Assembly: GCA_964057225.1 (NCBI GenBank)
Contig: OZ059899.1
Span: 13,428,001 to 13,492,000, forward strand
Length of the DNA stretch: 64,000 nucleotides
Origin: Auanema rhodensis
Taxonomy: Eukaryota; Nematoda; Chromadorea; Rhabditida; Rhabditidae
Direction: 5' to 3'
Under the pieces are notes generated by a model, which did no database searches, was not told where the DNA came from, and saw only the letters and a program-made list of their open reading frames with translations. Both the position numbers and the translations under genes were made by a program. Position 1 is the stretch's first letter. Each line of letters opens with the position of its first letter. Shown in pieces: positions 37,489-54,518 of this stretch.

Positions 37489-37867
37489 GGTGTGCGCAAA
37501 AGTTTCTGGCCACCCACATTTAAATTCGAATAAATATTTTGAATTTGAAAATTAGCATAAACCAAATTCAAAATTATATTTAAAAATATTAAAAATTATA
37601 TTTTTGCTAGTTTAATCACTGGCAATGAAAAATGGAGCTTTTTTGAGAATCCAGACCCAAAAAAATTTTGTGTATCTCCAGGTGAAGCACTACCTCCAAC
37701 ACCTGAAACCAACAAACTGACCCCTAAAAAGGTGATGTTATGTGAAAACCCAAAAAAATTCATCTCCTTCATGACAATCCACGGCCACATGTGGCTGAAG
37801 ACGTTTGTCGAGTTGTGGAGGAAAATGGATGGGAGCTCCTGAAGCCTTTGAAACTTTTGCGCACACC
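37489..37867 (+). mobile_element. Internally deleted, inactive mariner-type transposon
   Basis: Inverted terminal repeats of 18 bp (GGTGTGCGCAAAAGTTTC) bound a 379-bp element flanked by TA at 37487-37488 and 37868-37869, the expected mariner target duplication. Inside, the plus strand keeps pieces of a mariner transposase. One is TGNEKWSFFENPDPKKF, then PPTPETNKLTPKKVMLC. After a deletion and frame change comes HDNPRPHVAEDV, then VVEENGWELLKP. These are the regions around the second and third catalytic Asp. In the first, the usual GDEKW has become GNEKW, so a catalytic acidic residue is lost. Most of the coding region is gone. It is a relic that could only move with help from an intact relative. 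Confidence 0.85.
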
Positions 37868-38676
37868 TAATATTTTCTCATATAATGTATACCTTGAGTT
37901 CCTATTTCAGCATAATGGTTTAGTTATATATCATAGACAGCTCGCCATAGCTTGATTCTTCCCCGTTGATTCGTATTTCTACACTATTTTGTTAATCCTT
38001 GGACCTCGTCACCTTGGAAAAAATTGTAGTTCTACAGGTTTCCCTTTTAAATCTACCTAACATTTGGAAATTGATTTTCTGAAATCAAACATTTGTTAGG
38101 TTGTGAATGCCCAGGGAATTTTTTTTTCTTATTCACGCTACTGATTGTGTGCTCATTGTAAATATCAACCGTTCTCTGCAATATTTTCAAGAAAATGAAT
38201 TTTTCAAAGTAATAGTTTTAAATTAATAACAGTCTATCATAGATTTTGTATGAATATAATTCGAATCTAAAAATATAAATTCGGTAACGGCATTGAAAAC
38301 TATTTTAGTATTAGTTAGTAGCAGTTTTTTTCACGATAAAACATGATTATGATGGACAGAACAGACATAGGCAATTCACAGTAACTACAAAACCTAATAA
38401 TATAAAACTTTTTCTATAACAAGCGTTGTAGAGGAATTAAAGAAATCTTTTCATAGAAATCATTAAGTTATAGAAAATAATAACATATATACATATATAA
38501 TATTATATAATTGTTATTATAATCTCATGATAGGGAATAAGTGAATAGCACGTCCCGAAACACTACGAACAGTCGTTTCATCGAAAATGTGATTTCGTTA
38601 TACTTTATTTGAACATATGCTTTAATTTGAATTCATGAATTTTTGTATTTGCTTTTTCTAAATTTTTCACTCATAG
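37868..38676. other. Intergenic, upstream of DHX38
   Basis: AT-rich; a TATA-rich stretch near 38480-38520. No gene seen. It ends in TCATAG just before the DHX38 ATG. Confidence 0.45.
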
Positions 38677-43454
<4,778 letters not shown>

Positions 43455-43846
43455 ATTGTCTAGATACTCATACTTTTGATCATACGTGAATTTGTACAAA
43501 GCCTTTTTGTCATTTACATATCGATTATTAAGATCACTAACGCACATGCGGTTTTTATTTTTTAATACTATTATTACTATTATTATTGTTGTTGAGCTAT
43601 TTATTTTTGGTTGTTATTATGATGTTTCGTCCATTGAAGCCATACTTATCGTTTTCTCTTTTTATTTGTTTACTAAATGGTATTATATCCATTAATATTT
43701 AATATACAATCGTTATAAAATACCCATAGATCAAGCATAGTAATCATGAAAATAGCTTACTCTTTAATTCTTTAGAGAAAAAGCATTTAATCCCACGTAT
43801 TCTAACGTAAAACTTTCACATTCATTATTTTTTTACAGAGCTTCAA

Positions 43847-45006
43847 ATGATTTATACGTTGCCAATAGAATTATTAAGTATAATTTTTAAACAGCTTCCG
43901 TCTGGAACGGATAGACTTAACTTCGCTTTAGTTTGTAAGAAGTTTTTAGCTGCAACGATAAGTTTGTTACTTGATTTGGTTTTTTTTGTCATGCTTGTAC
44001 TCAGAATCATCTTTACCATCTCCTCGTGTTTTACGCATTCTAGTTGGTGATTGTCCATGTCTGGCTTCAGTATCCAATGCTGAGACATGCTTATCTGTTT
44101 GCCAATGTCCTATCCATGGAACAACAGATATTCTTCAATATATTCTACCAATCTTCAGTAATGGTAAGTATTTAATTGGATCTTATTTAACTTTAACCTA
44201 CTTTGAAGTTTTGGAAACGTTGGAGTTGGAAGATGAGCTAACGGGAAGTGGTATATCCGACGATCATATGGCTCTCCTTTTGGCCTGTTGCTCTAGAGCT
44301 CCTCTGAGAAGGTATTTTATTTTAGAAATATAAAATAACCTTATATTGGTTTTAGACTAATTTTATCTCGATGTGATTTGAGAAATGTTCGGCCATGGAC
44401 TTTATCCATGCTCGCTCATTACAGTAACCTACAAGAAGTACCTAAACTTTCTTGGCCTTGTATTAAATAATTTGTGAATTCAGATTTCTTTTGATGGATG
44501 CACAATTCCCATTTCGGAAACTTTATTTATAAGAAGCATTGCCAGTTCATTCAACACTTTAACTTTCTTTGAAATCACTGATAATAGAATGGTTTGCTTC
44601 GAATTCATTTTATTTTTGTATTAATTGACTTCTCCAGGTAACTGATAAGTTATCACGAGCTGTTGCACGTAACTGTCCTCAGCTTGAAAAGTTCTCAGTA
44701 TCTGGCTGTCCTGCTGTATCTACTTTTACAGCATTAGCTCTCATAGAAACTGCTCTTAACCGACGAAATGCCATGTTGACTCTACACCTTCAAAACACGC
44801 AATTTGATCCATCATTGGTCTTTTCTTTTGCCTATTTCAATTTTGATTTTTAAATATTGTTTCAGCTTGAGCGTTACATGCGCAGTCCTTTGTTTGCTGC
44901 GGGTGAAAAGTGGAGGCTTCGCCCAACATCAATAGATATGGGATTTGAAAAACTTGCTGTACTTGCTGAGCATGAGGATGCTCGATGTGTTTTGATCTAT
45001 GTTTAA
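43847..45006 (+). CDS. F-box protein with leucine-rich C-terminal region
   Basis: Seven or so exons code for about 300 residues. The first gives an F-box (LPIELLSIIFKQLPSGTDRL, NFALVCKKFLAA), the SKP1-binding module of SCF ubiquitin ligases. Downstream segments look like irregular leucine-rich repeats: VLETLELEDELTGSGISDDH, LILSRCDLRNVRPWTLSMLA, LTFFEITDNRMVTDKLSRAV, ARNCPQLEKFSVSGCPAVST. The end is AEHEDARCVLIYV. The substrate and orthologue are not recognised. The start follows TTTTTTACAG by nine bases. It lies 392 bp after DHX38 on the same strand, and its poly(A) signal (45412) is only 105 bp before the next gene's start. Confidence 0.85.
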
Positions 45007-45521
45007 AAGAAACGCAAATTATGCAGTCCATTTGAGCATTTATTTGAAACTTGACGCGCTACTCTCTACATTTCTCTCTTTCTCTTCGGAAATTTTTATA
45101 ATTAACCTAGAATTTAGTAAAGCACAGAAAACTGCTTAGAAATTTATATGAATTGCTGCTTCTATTCTTTATATCGGAGAATATTTGATAGAAGTGCTGG
45201 TCACTAAGCTTCTTATAGAAAAATAAGAATTCAATTCTAGAAACTGATTAGATGTAAATAATGTGTACATAATATTATTCCAAAATAACTTTGGAATGTG
45301 GGTTAGATTGAAAATTTGGTTGTAAGACAACAATTGTATTGTATAGAAAATGTATTTAGTTCGTATATTGTATAAAATATAATTAAACTATGTTCTTATT
45401 CGTATTCTATCAATAAATCAATTGATATTAGTTTTAAGTTGATTGATATATTGTAGTAATTATCTTATCCTACTAGTAGTGTTCCCACGTCTTGTCTATA
45501 ATTTCGTAACTATGATTATAG
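45007..45521. other. 3' UTR of F-box gene and short intercistronic gap
   Basis: AATAAA at 45412-45417. The following ATG at 45522 is directly preceded by GATTATAG. This is the spacing seen in nematode operons. Otherwise AT-rich. Confidence 0.5.
45412..45417 (+). other. Poly(A) signal of F-box gene
   Basis: AATAAA about 105 bp upstream of the FPGT start and its abutting acceptor-like AG. Confidence 0.55.
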
Positions 45522-47293
45522 ATGTGGGACATACTGATCTTGACTGCTGGTTCAAAAAAACAAAAGGATGATTTTGAAATCATTTTAGAAAATTTAAATT
45601 TAACTAAATATACTAATATAGTTCGTGTTTATGCTGATGATCCACCTGGTGTACGGATAGGTTGTTATAAGCTGGATCAGGTGTATTTCATGTTAATTCT
45701 AGGATCGGGGGGCTGTATGTTTTATATTACCAAATCTTTAGCAGATGAGTTTGGAGAAGGACTCGAAAGAAAAAAAGTAACCAAGTGTGCTAACTGATGT
45801 TATATAAAATGGTTTTCTAGATACTGCTCATTCATTCTGGTGGTTGGTCTCAACGCATGCCCCATCTTTCTTGTTTCGGAAAAATCTTTGCTCATTTACC
45901 AGGAGGTAAAACAGTATTAGAACTAAAGCTTGAAACATATAAGTAATAATATTTTGATCACATTCGTTAATACGAAAGGAATTCAGACGTTTTCCGAAAA
46001 TCCTTCGCCCTGGCATAATGGTCGCCGCATCTGACGTCATCGAAGATACATCAAATTTTATTGGAGAAGATAAAAAAGCCGATATGTTATTATTCGCTAA
46101 TCATTCTCATATAGATGTAATTCATTCTTTTATCTTTACGTTTTATCTCATATTCAAAGGATTATAGACAGCTACCCAGCATGGCGTGTTCATCCTTGAT
46201 CACTATGGCAAATTACAAACAGTTCTACAAAAACCAAGTAAGGCTGAAATAATAGAAAAGAAGGCTTTGCAACCTGATGGATTGGTGTTAACAGACTGGT
46301 TAAAATTCAAATTTAGCTTTTTTAAATTATTATTATTTATTAGTTTTTATTGGATATCTTGGAATATTAGTACTAAATTATCTGAACTGTATAGTGAGAA
46401 TTTGAAGGATGAGATTTGTTGCTATGGAGATTTCATGCGACCATTAGGCCAAACTCCTGACCTTCGATATTTAGAAGAAGGTTCGAGAATAACAGACTAT
46501 TAAATCGATTGAATAAAACAAAAGCTTCAGGACAAGATACTTTAAGATATTGGCGTAAGAAATTAGCGAATGTGTTCTCCGCTACTACGGTTGAAGTAAC
46601 TTTCACCAGATGAACATATATTAATAATTGGAAATATATTTAGATAATCGACTTGGGTTCTGAAAGCTTTTTTCATTTAGGTACAGTTAGTGAATTCCTG
46701 GAGCATATACATGAAAAATCTGTATTTGCAAAGAAATTTAACATAAAACACGGAACTGTTTATAGTAACATCGAAAATTGCACGGTTAGTTAGTTATCAA
46801 TTCAAAAAATGAAAAATTGTTAAGATTCGAAAAAATAGCTACATTGAATACTGTAACATTACTAGCATACAAGTAAGCTCGAACTGCATACTGAGTGGAC
46901 TTCAAGCAGGAGATGGAATGCATATTCCGGAAAATTCAATAATATTTACAATTTGCACAAATAGTGGATATGTTACATTCTTCTTCCACACACATGATGA
47001 TATTAAGAAAAAACAAGAAAAACTCTTGTGGATGAAAAAAGATACTGGTTTAAGAAATTGCTCCCTTTGGGATGCAGCTATATTTCCCATCCAAGACAGC
47101 AGGCAATTATCGTTAAATGCTACACTTAGTATGTTGTCATTAGAAAGAGTAGAGGTAACAGAAAAATTATAAGTAACGATTAATAACCATATCATTTCAG
47201 GGGACTGGCGGAATTTCAGTTGCGCAGGCTATAGAAAATAAAAATCTATCAGAAATGGAACGATACCGGCATCAATTAAGACTCCTGCGTTGA
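45522..47293 (+). CDS. FPGT: Fucose-1-phosphate guanylyltransferase (GDP-fucose pyrophosphorylase)
   Basis: Multi-exon gene for the salvage enzyme that makes GDP-fucose from fucose-1-phosphate and GTP. It opens MWDILILTAGSKKQKDDFEI, aligned with the vertebrate FWDIVAITAADEKQ, so the roughly 35-residue vertebrate leader is absent. Then come DDPPGVRIGSGGCMFYITKS, ILLIHSGGWSQRMPHLSCFG, KIFAHLPGGKTVLELKLE, RPGIMVAASDVIED, ATQHGVFILDHYGKLQTVLQ and KPSKAEI. Further on are YGDFMRPLG, FHLGTVSEFLEHIHE and the beta-helix-like C-terminal half with SLWDAAIFPI. The last exon ends SEMERYRHQLRLLR. The C-terminal 18 nt overlap the end of the CDCA3-like gene on the other strand. Position in a likely operon behind the F-box gene is inferred. 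Confidence 0.9.
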
Positions 47294-47652
47294 AAGTTTC
47301 TTCACCATCAGCCTCTGATGGAGTGATCTTGAACGATATCCCACTTTTGATGAAACTGGAGAATTCTCTTCGTTCTCAAGATTAGGATTCGATCCATTTC
47401 CATCACTGTAAAATGTTTTATAAAAATGTATATGCCTGAGAGAACTTACTTGTCAATTCTTATCGGAGTTCTATCGTAATCAAATGTTGGAGAACGGGGA
47501 TCACTTTCAAGAAACTTTAAAACAATTGTAAAATATAATTTCATGATATCAATTCTTACCACATCAGAAGGTGTTTTAGGAATATCTTCATCTGATAAAA
47601 TTGAACATTGTGTATTATTGAAATTATTGGTGGCAGAGAAGACTTGTCCCAT
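47276..47652 (-). CDS. CDCA3-like (Tome-1-like) small mitotic protein
   Basis: Three exons (47652-47560, 47514-47450, 47405-47276) total 288 nt, giving 95 residues. It begins MGQVFSATN, a fair N-myristoylation context (MGxxxS). Then comes a phospho-site-rich region (DEDIPKTPSDV) and the family signature FLESDPRSPTFDYDRTPIRI, which matches the SDPRSPxxxIxRTPI repeat of CDCA3. It ends RSLHQRLMVKKLSTQES. Vertebrate CDCA3 is a cell-cycle-regulated trigger of mitotic entry. This copy is much shorter and has one signature instead of two. Intron 1 is 45 nt and contains no stop, so retention would add 15 residues. A TTTTAG lies eight bases before the ATG. The 3' coding end overlaps FPGT antisense. 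Confidence 0.75.
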
Positions 47653-47976
47653 AATACACTAAAATAATAGAACTTACATAATCAAATTCAGCAAGCATAA
47701 AAAAGACAAAAGCAATGTTTACAATACAGGACAAACAGGGTCAGAAAACCGCAACCCGAAAGCATGACCCTGCCAAAAGCAAAGCGGTATCGAATTTAAA
47801 TCTAGCGCGCGTCGTACTAGCGTCATTTGGAGTATCGTTGGAAAAAAATGATGCTGTCTCCTCTAAAGTTTGTTTATATTGGCTTTAATGATATATTTCA
47901 TTAGCATAATATTAATATTTCTTATTTTTAATTTTTGATTCATATTCGTTTTTTAATTTTTTGTAATTTTATGTAG
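47653..47976. promoter_or_regulatory. Bidirectional promoter between CDCA3-like gene and CD2BP2
   Basis: 324 bp separate two divergent start codons. The middle is locally GC-rich (AGCGCGCGTCG near 47804-47814) in an AT-rich setting and holds the CDE/CHR-like element listed separately. Confidence 0.55.
47795..47810 (-). promoter_or_regulatory. CDE/CHR-like cell-cycle element
   Basis: On the minus strand: GCGCGC, a four-base spacer TAGA, then TTTAAA. A GC-rich CDE four bases from a TTYRAA-type CHR is the layout bound by DREAM/E2F-LIN-54 complexes at mitotic genes. It lies about 143 bp upstream of the CDCA3-like ATG, whose vertebrate relatives are cell-cycle regulated. Motif inference only. Confidence 0.45.
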
Positions 47977-49452
47977 ATGTCAAAAAGAGCCGTATCTTTC
48001 GCGGAGAGTATTGAAACTCGCACATTTGAAAAGCCTTTAGAACCTCTAGAGGAGTTTGATCTTCCTGAAACTGAACGTAAAGAAGAATCTGATACTGAGG
48101 TTCTTGTTCAAAATTGCCTCCGGTTTATAGAACTTTTATTAGTTTGATGAAGATGGCATCCCTATTAAAAAAGCTAAAAAGCACACACTTGATAGTGATG
48201 AAGAAGAGGAAGAGGATCACAAACGACTTGACATGAAAAAAGTAGAGAATTTAAATTTTGCATATATATTTTTTTAATAATTTAGGTTGAAGGTCAGGAA
48301 GATGGTGCTATGGACTTTGATGGTAATACGAAGATCACTGCTTTCAATATGAAAGAGGAAGAAGAGGAAGGTCATTTTGATGCTGATGGTAATTTTATAT
48401 TTGATAAAAAGGGGAAGGTATTTCATATTCTTTCATTCAATTGTTAATTTTTTTTTATTAGGATATCAAGGATGAATGGCTTGATAACATTGATTGGGCC
48501 GCCATAAAAAAGAAGGCAGGAGAGCATTGGCAAGTTGAGAATGAGGTTTGTATTTTAAGTGGTATTATAAATCTCATTTTCTAACAATGTGAGTCAGCTT
48601 TTTCACTATGTTTGCATTGTAAGGTGTATATTTTGTGTTCTATAGTCCCTATCTTTATTTTAATTTTATTTGTTTTCTGACTGACTTGACTTTAGGATGC
48701 TGAAGTTAGCTTACCTGCTTTGAATGATAGCAGAAGAAAGGAAATTTATGCGAAACTGATCGAAATCTTGAAACCTGGTCAGACTGTCGCTCAAGCTCTT
48801 GTAGCTATTAAAAAGAAAAAAGGTTTTTTTTATTTTTATATATATTTAAATAATTATTTATGTCCAAATAGGCTTATCGGCAGCCGAAGAAAGAAAGTTG
48901 CGCTGGGCAGCCAAAAAGGCAGGAAAAGCTGTTGAAGATTCCAGTGATCAAAAGGAAGCTAAAGACTTAAGTGCTTTAGCGGATGAACTTCTTTCCGCTG
49001 GACAGGTTTGCGTGTTATATCTGTACAAAGTTTAGAATCAGTTCTTAGATGGAAGCGTACGAGTGGCCTCGTGAACGCATACAGACCATGCTTCAAAAGC
49101 TTGATAATAACGCTGTTGATTCTTTGGATATGTTTTCAGATGCTCCAGGTTCGTATATGTTGGTGTATCGTATATTATTTGAATTTTTAGCCAGTACATC
49201 TGCTAATGCTAATGATGATAAAGAAGAAGATGATGAAGTCAAATGGGAGTATAAAGAAGATAATGACGCTGAGATACAGGTTCGTTCAACATTCTTTTTT
49301 TTTATTTATCTTATTCTTAGGGACCTTTCACATCAGCTGAAATGCTGGAAAAGCAAGAAAAAGGTGATCTTGGCGGAAATGGAGTTGCTAGACGAGTTGG
49401 CAGTGGCGACTTCAACCCAGTTCGCCGTATCGACTTTGATCTTTACGTTTAA
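47977..49452 (+). CDS. CD2BP2: CD2BP2/U5-52K GYF-domain protein
   Basis: About seven exons code for a component of the U5 snRNP, which leaves before tri-snRNP formation. The start MSKRAVSFAESIETRTFEKP is followed by KKAKKHTLDSDEEEEEDHKR, MKEEEEEGHFDADGNFIFDK and KDEWLDNIDWAAIKKKAG, matching the vertebrate KHSLDSDEEEDDD, EEGHFDADGNYF and DSWLDNIDW blocks. The C-terminal GYF domain begins VKWEYKEDNDAEIQGPFTSA and ends DFNPVRRIDFDLYV, the family's invariant end. GYF domains bind Pro-rich PPG peptides. The ATG abuts TTATGTAG. RAB35 starts 201 bp after this stop on the same strand, which is operon-like. Confidence 0.93.
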
Positions 49453-49653
49453 AGTTGTATTTCAAATTTTCATTCCTGTTTTCATGATGTACGCTTTTCC
49501 GGTTAATTAACAATATTCTTAAATTTTTATTAGTTTTGTATATGGTAGAACGGGGTATGAAGTCCCTATAATTACATTACCATATATGTTATATTATCCT
49601 TCAAAGTTTTCCCAACTTTGACAACTTTTAATCTGATCTTTCAATACTTTTAG

Positions 49654-50507
<854 letters not shown>

Positions 50508-51381
50508 AATTTGTGATATGTCCATACTATGTAAAGTTTTTAACTAAGTTTCATTCCTTTTTTTTTCGTGTGGCTGGAGCCTTGACAACTGGATAGTTTT
50601 CTTTCAACCCGATTTATAACAATTTTTGCTTAAAATCTTTTTTTTTCTAAGAAAAATTGCGAGTATATGTTTTTTTTGAGCATATTATAACTTTTTATTT
50701 TGGTTCCCAATCGTGCAATCTTAATATTAATTATGTTTTTTTTATCCATAGCAGGTTTACTAAATTAATTTAATGTAACATTCGATTATAATATTGATGT
50801 TCCATGCTTTAGATTTTTAGGTTGAATAAACTGTACAATAAGACAAATATTTATTAATTTAAAACTTAATTTGTCAAAGTTTACATGCCAAAAACATTGG
50901 TTCAAATAATGAAGATTTACGATGATCTGGCAGGCTTTGGCTTCCTATATAAACTTATTCATTAAAGAGAAAAGAATACACTATCAACCCATAATTCATA
51001 ATAATAGTTAATAAAAATGAAGAAATATATAGAATTGAATAAATTGAAGATAATGATAACACACGGGAATTGACATAAACATCATGGAAAGATAAAAAGG
51101 CTTTCGTGCAATTATTCTGATTAAAAAAATTATAAAACAGAAAAATAAAATTAAAGATATGAGAATGATGTTTGAAGTAATAAGTAGCAGTTTGAGAAAT
51201 TTAGGAAAAGCAAGTCTAATGTGAGTGTATTATTCTGTCTAATCTGTGTTTTCATAAATATTGGTAATGAGAAGGCGAAAAAATGTTAAAAGGAAAGCCT
51301 CAAATTGGAAAAATATAACAGAAATGGTGCTGACATTATCGTCAGACATAAAGCAAAACAGTTTTTGCTAGTAGATGAAGC
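50508..51381. other. Convergent intergenic region
   Basis: 3' flanks of RAB35 (plus) and the zig-8-like gene (minus). A-rich; no gene or RNA seen. Confidence 0.5.
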
Positions 51382-53796
51382 CTACAACAAAGAATAATAG
51401 ACAAGGCCGAGTACACTTGTGACGACAGCTAAAGAAATTGTCAAGCCCTCTTGGGAACTTCGTTGAGCTTCAGCGCCTGAAAAATGAAAAAAAAAATAAT
51501 CTTGACCCAATGGAAAAGAAAAAAAAACGTTTGAAAAGAGTTGAGAGATTGAACATTTTTTTACAACAACAAATGATTTCAGTGTGACAATTTCAAAGTG
51601 AATAAAAAGACTTACGATTCACGTGCACAATCTGGCTAGCACGCTGATCGCGATTTTGACAAGCGTAGTCGCCGTCGTCGTCCATCGTAGCAGCTCGAAT
51701 TCGGACGGTATGCACAACAACACCAGTAGCTCTCTTGACTTTCCATACATATTCTGAAATGATTCAAGTTAGTTTTTGATATTTGAAAAAAATTAGAATT
51801 TTGTGAGATGCAACCGATTTCTGTGCGTCCGAATATAGAAATGAATTTCAAAAGTAATAAACGAAATTAGCATAATGATAAATGATCCGAATTTAAATTC
51901 TTAAACTTACTTGTAGTATCATTCAAGTTGATAGATTTACCGTCACGAGTCCAAACAACATCTTCTTCTGATGAATCTCCGAGAGCAACAGTGCAGTTCA
52001 GTAGGACTTCATTGCCAGCCATATTAGCAACAAGCTTAGTACTTTTTTCTGCAAAAAATAGAAAAATGAAAAATGAAAAATTTATAAACATCTGTGTAGA
52101 AATGTTTTCTATTAGATTTCTCAGTATGTTACCTAATTCTTTAAAGGTTTTTAAAAGGAAACGTTCACAATACTAACTATATTTGTTGTAAAATTTATAT
52201 ATTAATTGTGACAAGAACGTATTTTGAGATGATATATTGAGGTTTGAGCAATATCAACTTACTATGACATCGTTCCCATGGTGGATAACGGGCAAATGCC
52301 AAATACATAAAGCAGTTGAACAATAGAAATATGTTAAATAACATTTGTTACGAGAGGAAACATAGAAATAATGTAGTTTCTGAATATGATAAGGGTTAAA
52401 GCTTGAAGCTATTTTGAATAATACGAACAGCTTCTTGTACGAATGATTATATTCAAAACACCAGATGAGATGCCAAAATCTCTAGTTGAAATAGAGAATG
52501 ATGGAAGAGAAGCAGGCTGTGTCTGATGGGTGTTACTAACAGCACTGGACGGAATGGCTGAGTTAAAGCCGATGAAAACCTTCTGATAAGAAGTTGAACA
52601 CGAATACTCTAGAGTATGCTTCTTTTTTTTGGAATTACAAGGCTGAAGGATATGTGTTAAACCACCTTGTGGGTTAGAGATGGCAATGTGATGCGGGGGG
52701 GGGGGAGCGAATTGAACAAGGAACTGCCTCCACAATGTGGAAAAATGGAGGAGAAAAGAGGAGGGCGAAAGAAGATGAAGCAGCAGAGGAAAGAAAGTTG
52801 TTGGTTTGGAAGATCTGCTTCGTTCATCTGTTAGAGCAGCTCCATCTTGTTGAAGTTGCCGAATGAAGAAATGCTTCGAAAGATGAGAAGAACAATAGGA
52901 AATAAAAGAAATAAGTTCAAATTTTAAAAGTAGAAAAAAGAAAAAGAAGAAGCAGACTAGGTAAAAATGACCCAGAAGTCGTAATAAGTATGCTCATGAA
53001 ATAATAATTCGGAAATACTTCAGAATGAATTCTAAGTACAAATGAGAGAAGAATAGAGAGAGGTGCACAACTTCAACATCGGGAATGCTTCATGATCTTA
53101 ACATTCGATATAGCTACTCTAAATTTGAATGCCAATAGTTTTTTTTTGTTTATTGCTTTATTGACATTTTAATCTCAATAATGAATTGGCTACTCAAATA
53201 GTGACGTGCCTGAGGCAAAGGATGTTGCCATAGCTTGAAGCAGGCAGGGGAATGAAGCATTATATGTCATTCAAACTGAAGACGGAACTGCTGACTAGTT
53301 ATACGGCGATTTTAATCGAATTTAGTGTTATTTTCACATTTTGTGATGTTTTCCCTATTCAAACTATTTGTTATTTGTTCTCCCTTGTTGCTGTTCAATT
53401 GCTACTCCATGTTTGGCGGTTTGATGGCATCTCATATCTGTGGATTGAGACCTCACAAGAATGCTGCTACATTGCTGTGCGAATTCATATCAACGTTGGA
53501 AAATTGAGCTTATTTCAAAACGATGTTAAAATAATTTTTGGAGCTGATGTGGAAATCAAACAAGGGCAGCATGTCGCCTAACAGGTTCGGTCATTTCTAC
53601 ATTTCTAGTTAAATACAACTCTTTGAAGCAGATAATTCAGTTTTTATACGGCAAATTGAAGGAAACAATGTTAGCGACTGAGCTCCAGATAACGCCCTTG
53701 GTTTCCTCTTGGGCTTTTATTGTCACAATGAAAGGTACAGAAAGCGGTTCTGTCCCTGCAATAGATTGGAAGAGAGTGAGAGAGAGGGGGGGAGAG

Positions 53797-53879
<83 letters not shown>

Positions 53880-54485
53880 AAGAGAGAGAGAGAGAAGAAG
53901 AGAGAAATCTTCTTCGTTTGAGGTTGAAATTGATAAAATGATTTTGCTTTAAGTTTTTATGCTTAACATCATTTGTCATTCAGAAGAAAAGTTATGGAAA
54001 AAAAGAAACATCCTAATCTCTCTGGGGAGATTTGAATGTGAAAATATGAAATCTATATAGCCGATCGTAAGTAGTGAATAGTAAAAATAGAGAATTAAAA
54101 GAAAAAAAAAGAAAAAAAGAAAGCTGAACAACAAAACAAAGTACGTCTTGTCACATTTTCTTTTCTATTATGATATACAAATTGAAATAATTACAGATAT
54201 TTTAATAAATATTACTGTAACTTACTTGAGTTCACAGTGGCCATAGTAGGTGGCTCTGAAATGAAATCAACAATTAATTTTCAAATAGTAAGTTGAATGA
54301 GAAGGTTTTAAATATTTGAAAATGGAAAAAAATATATTGGCATCTAAGCTCGAAGAATTTGGCATCACAAGACACGGCTGAACGGATGCTTTGCTATACT
54401 CTTGAATGTATGAAAGGTATTTTGGAATTGATAGAAAGGACATCACTTCAGACGTGAATGCATACAGTGATAGAGGGAAAGAGAA

Positions 54486-54518
<33 letters not shown>

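Noticed and set aside
53252-53581. 109-residue open frame inside a zig-8 intron, opposite strand
   Set aside because: No acceptor or start context, no family motif, and the region is intronic to a well supported gene.
53623-53979. Open frames of Arg/Glu or Ser/Leu repeats
   Set aside because: They are translations of the GA/CT microsatellite, which is open in several frames by composition.
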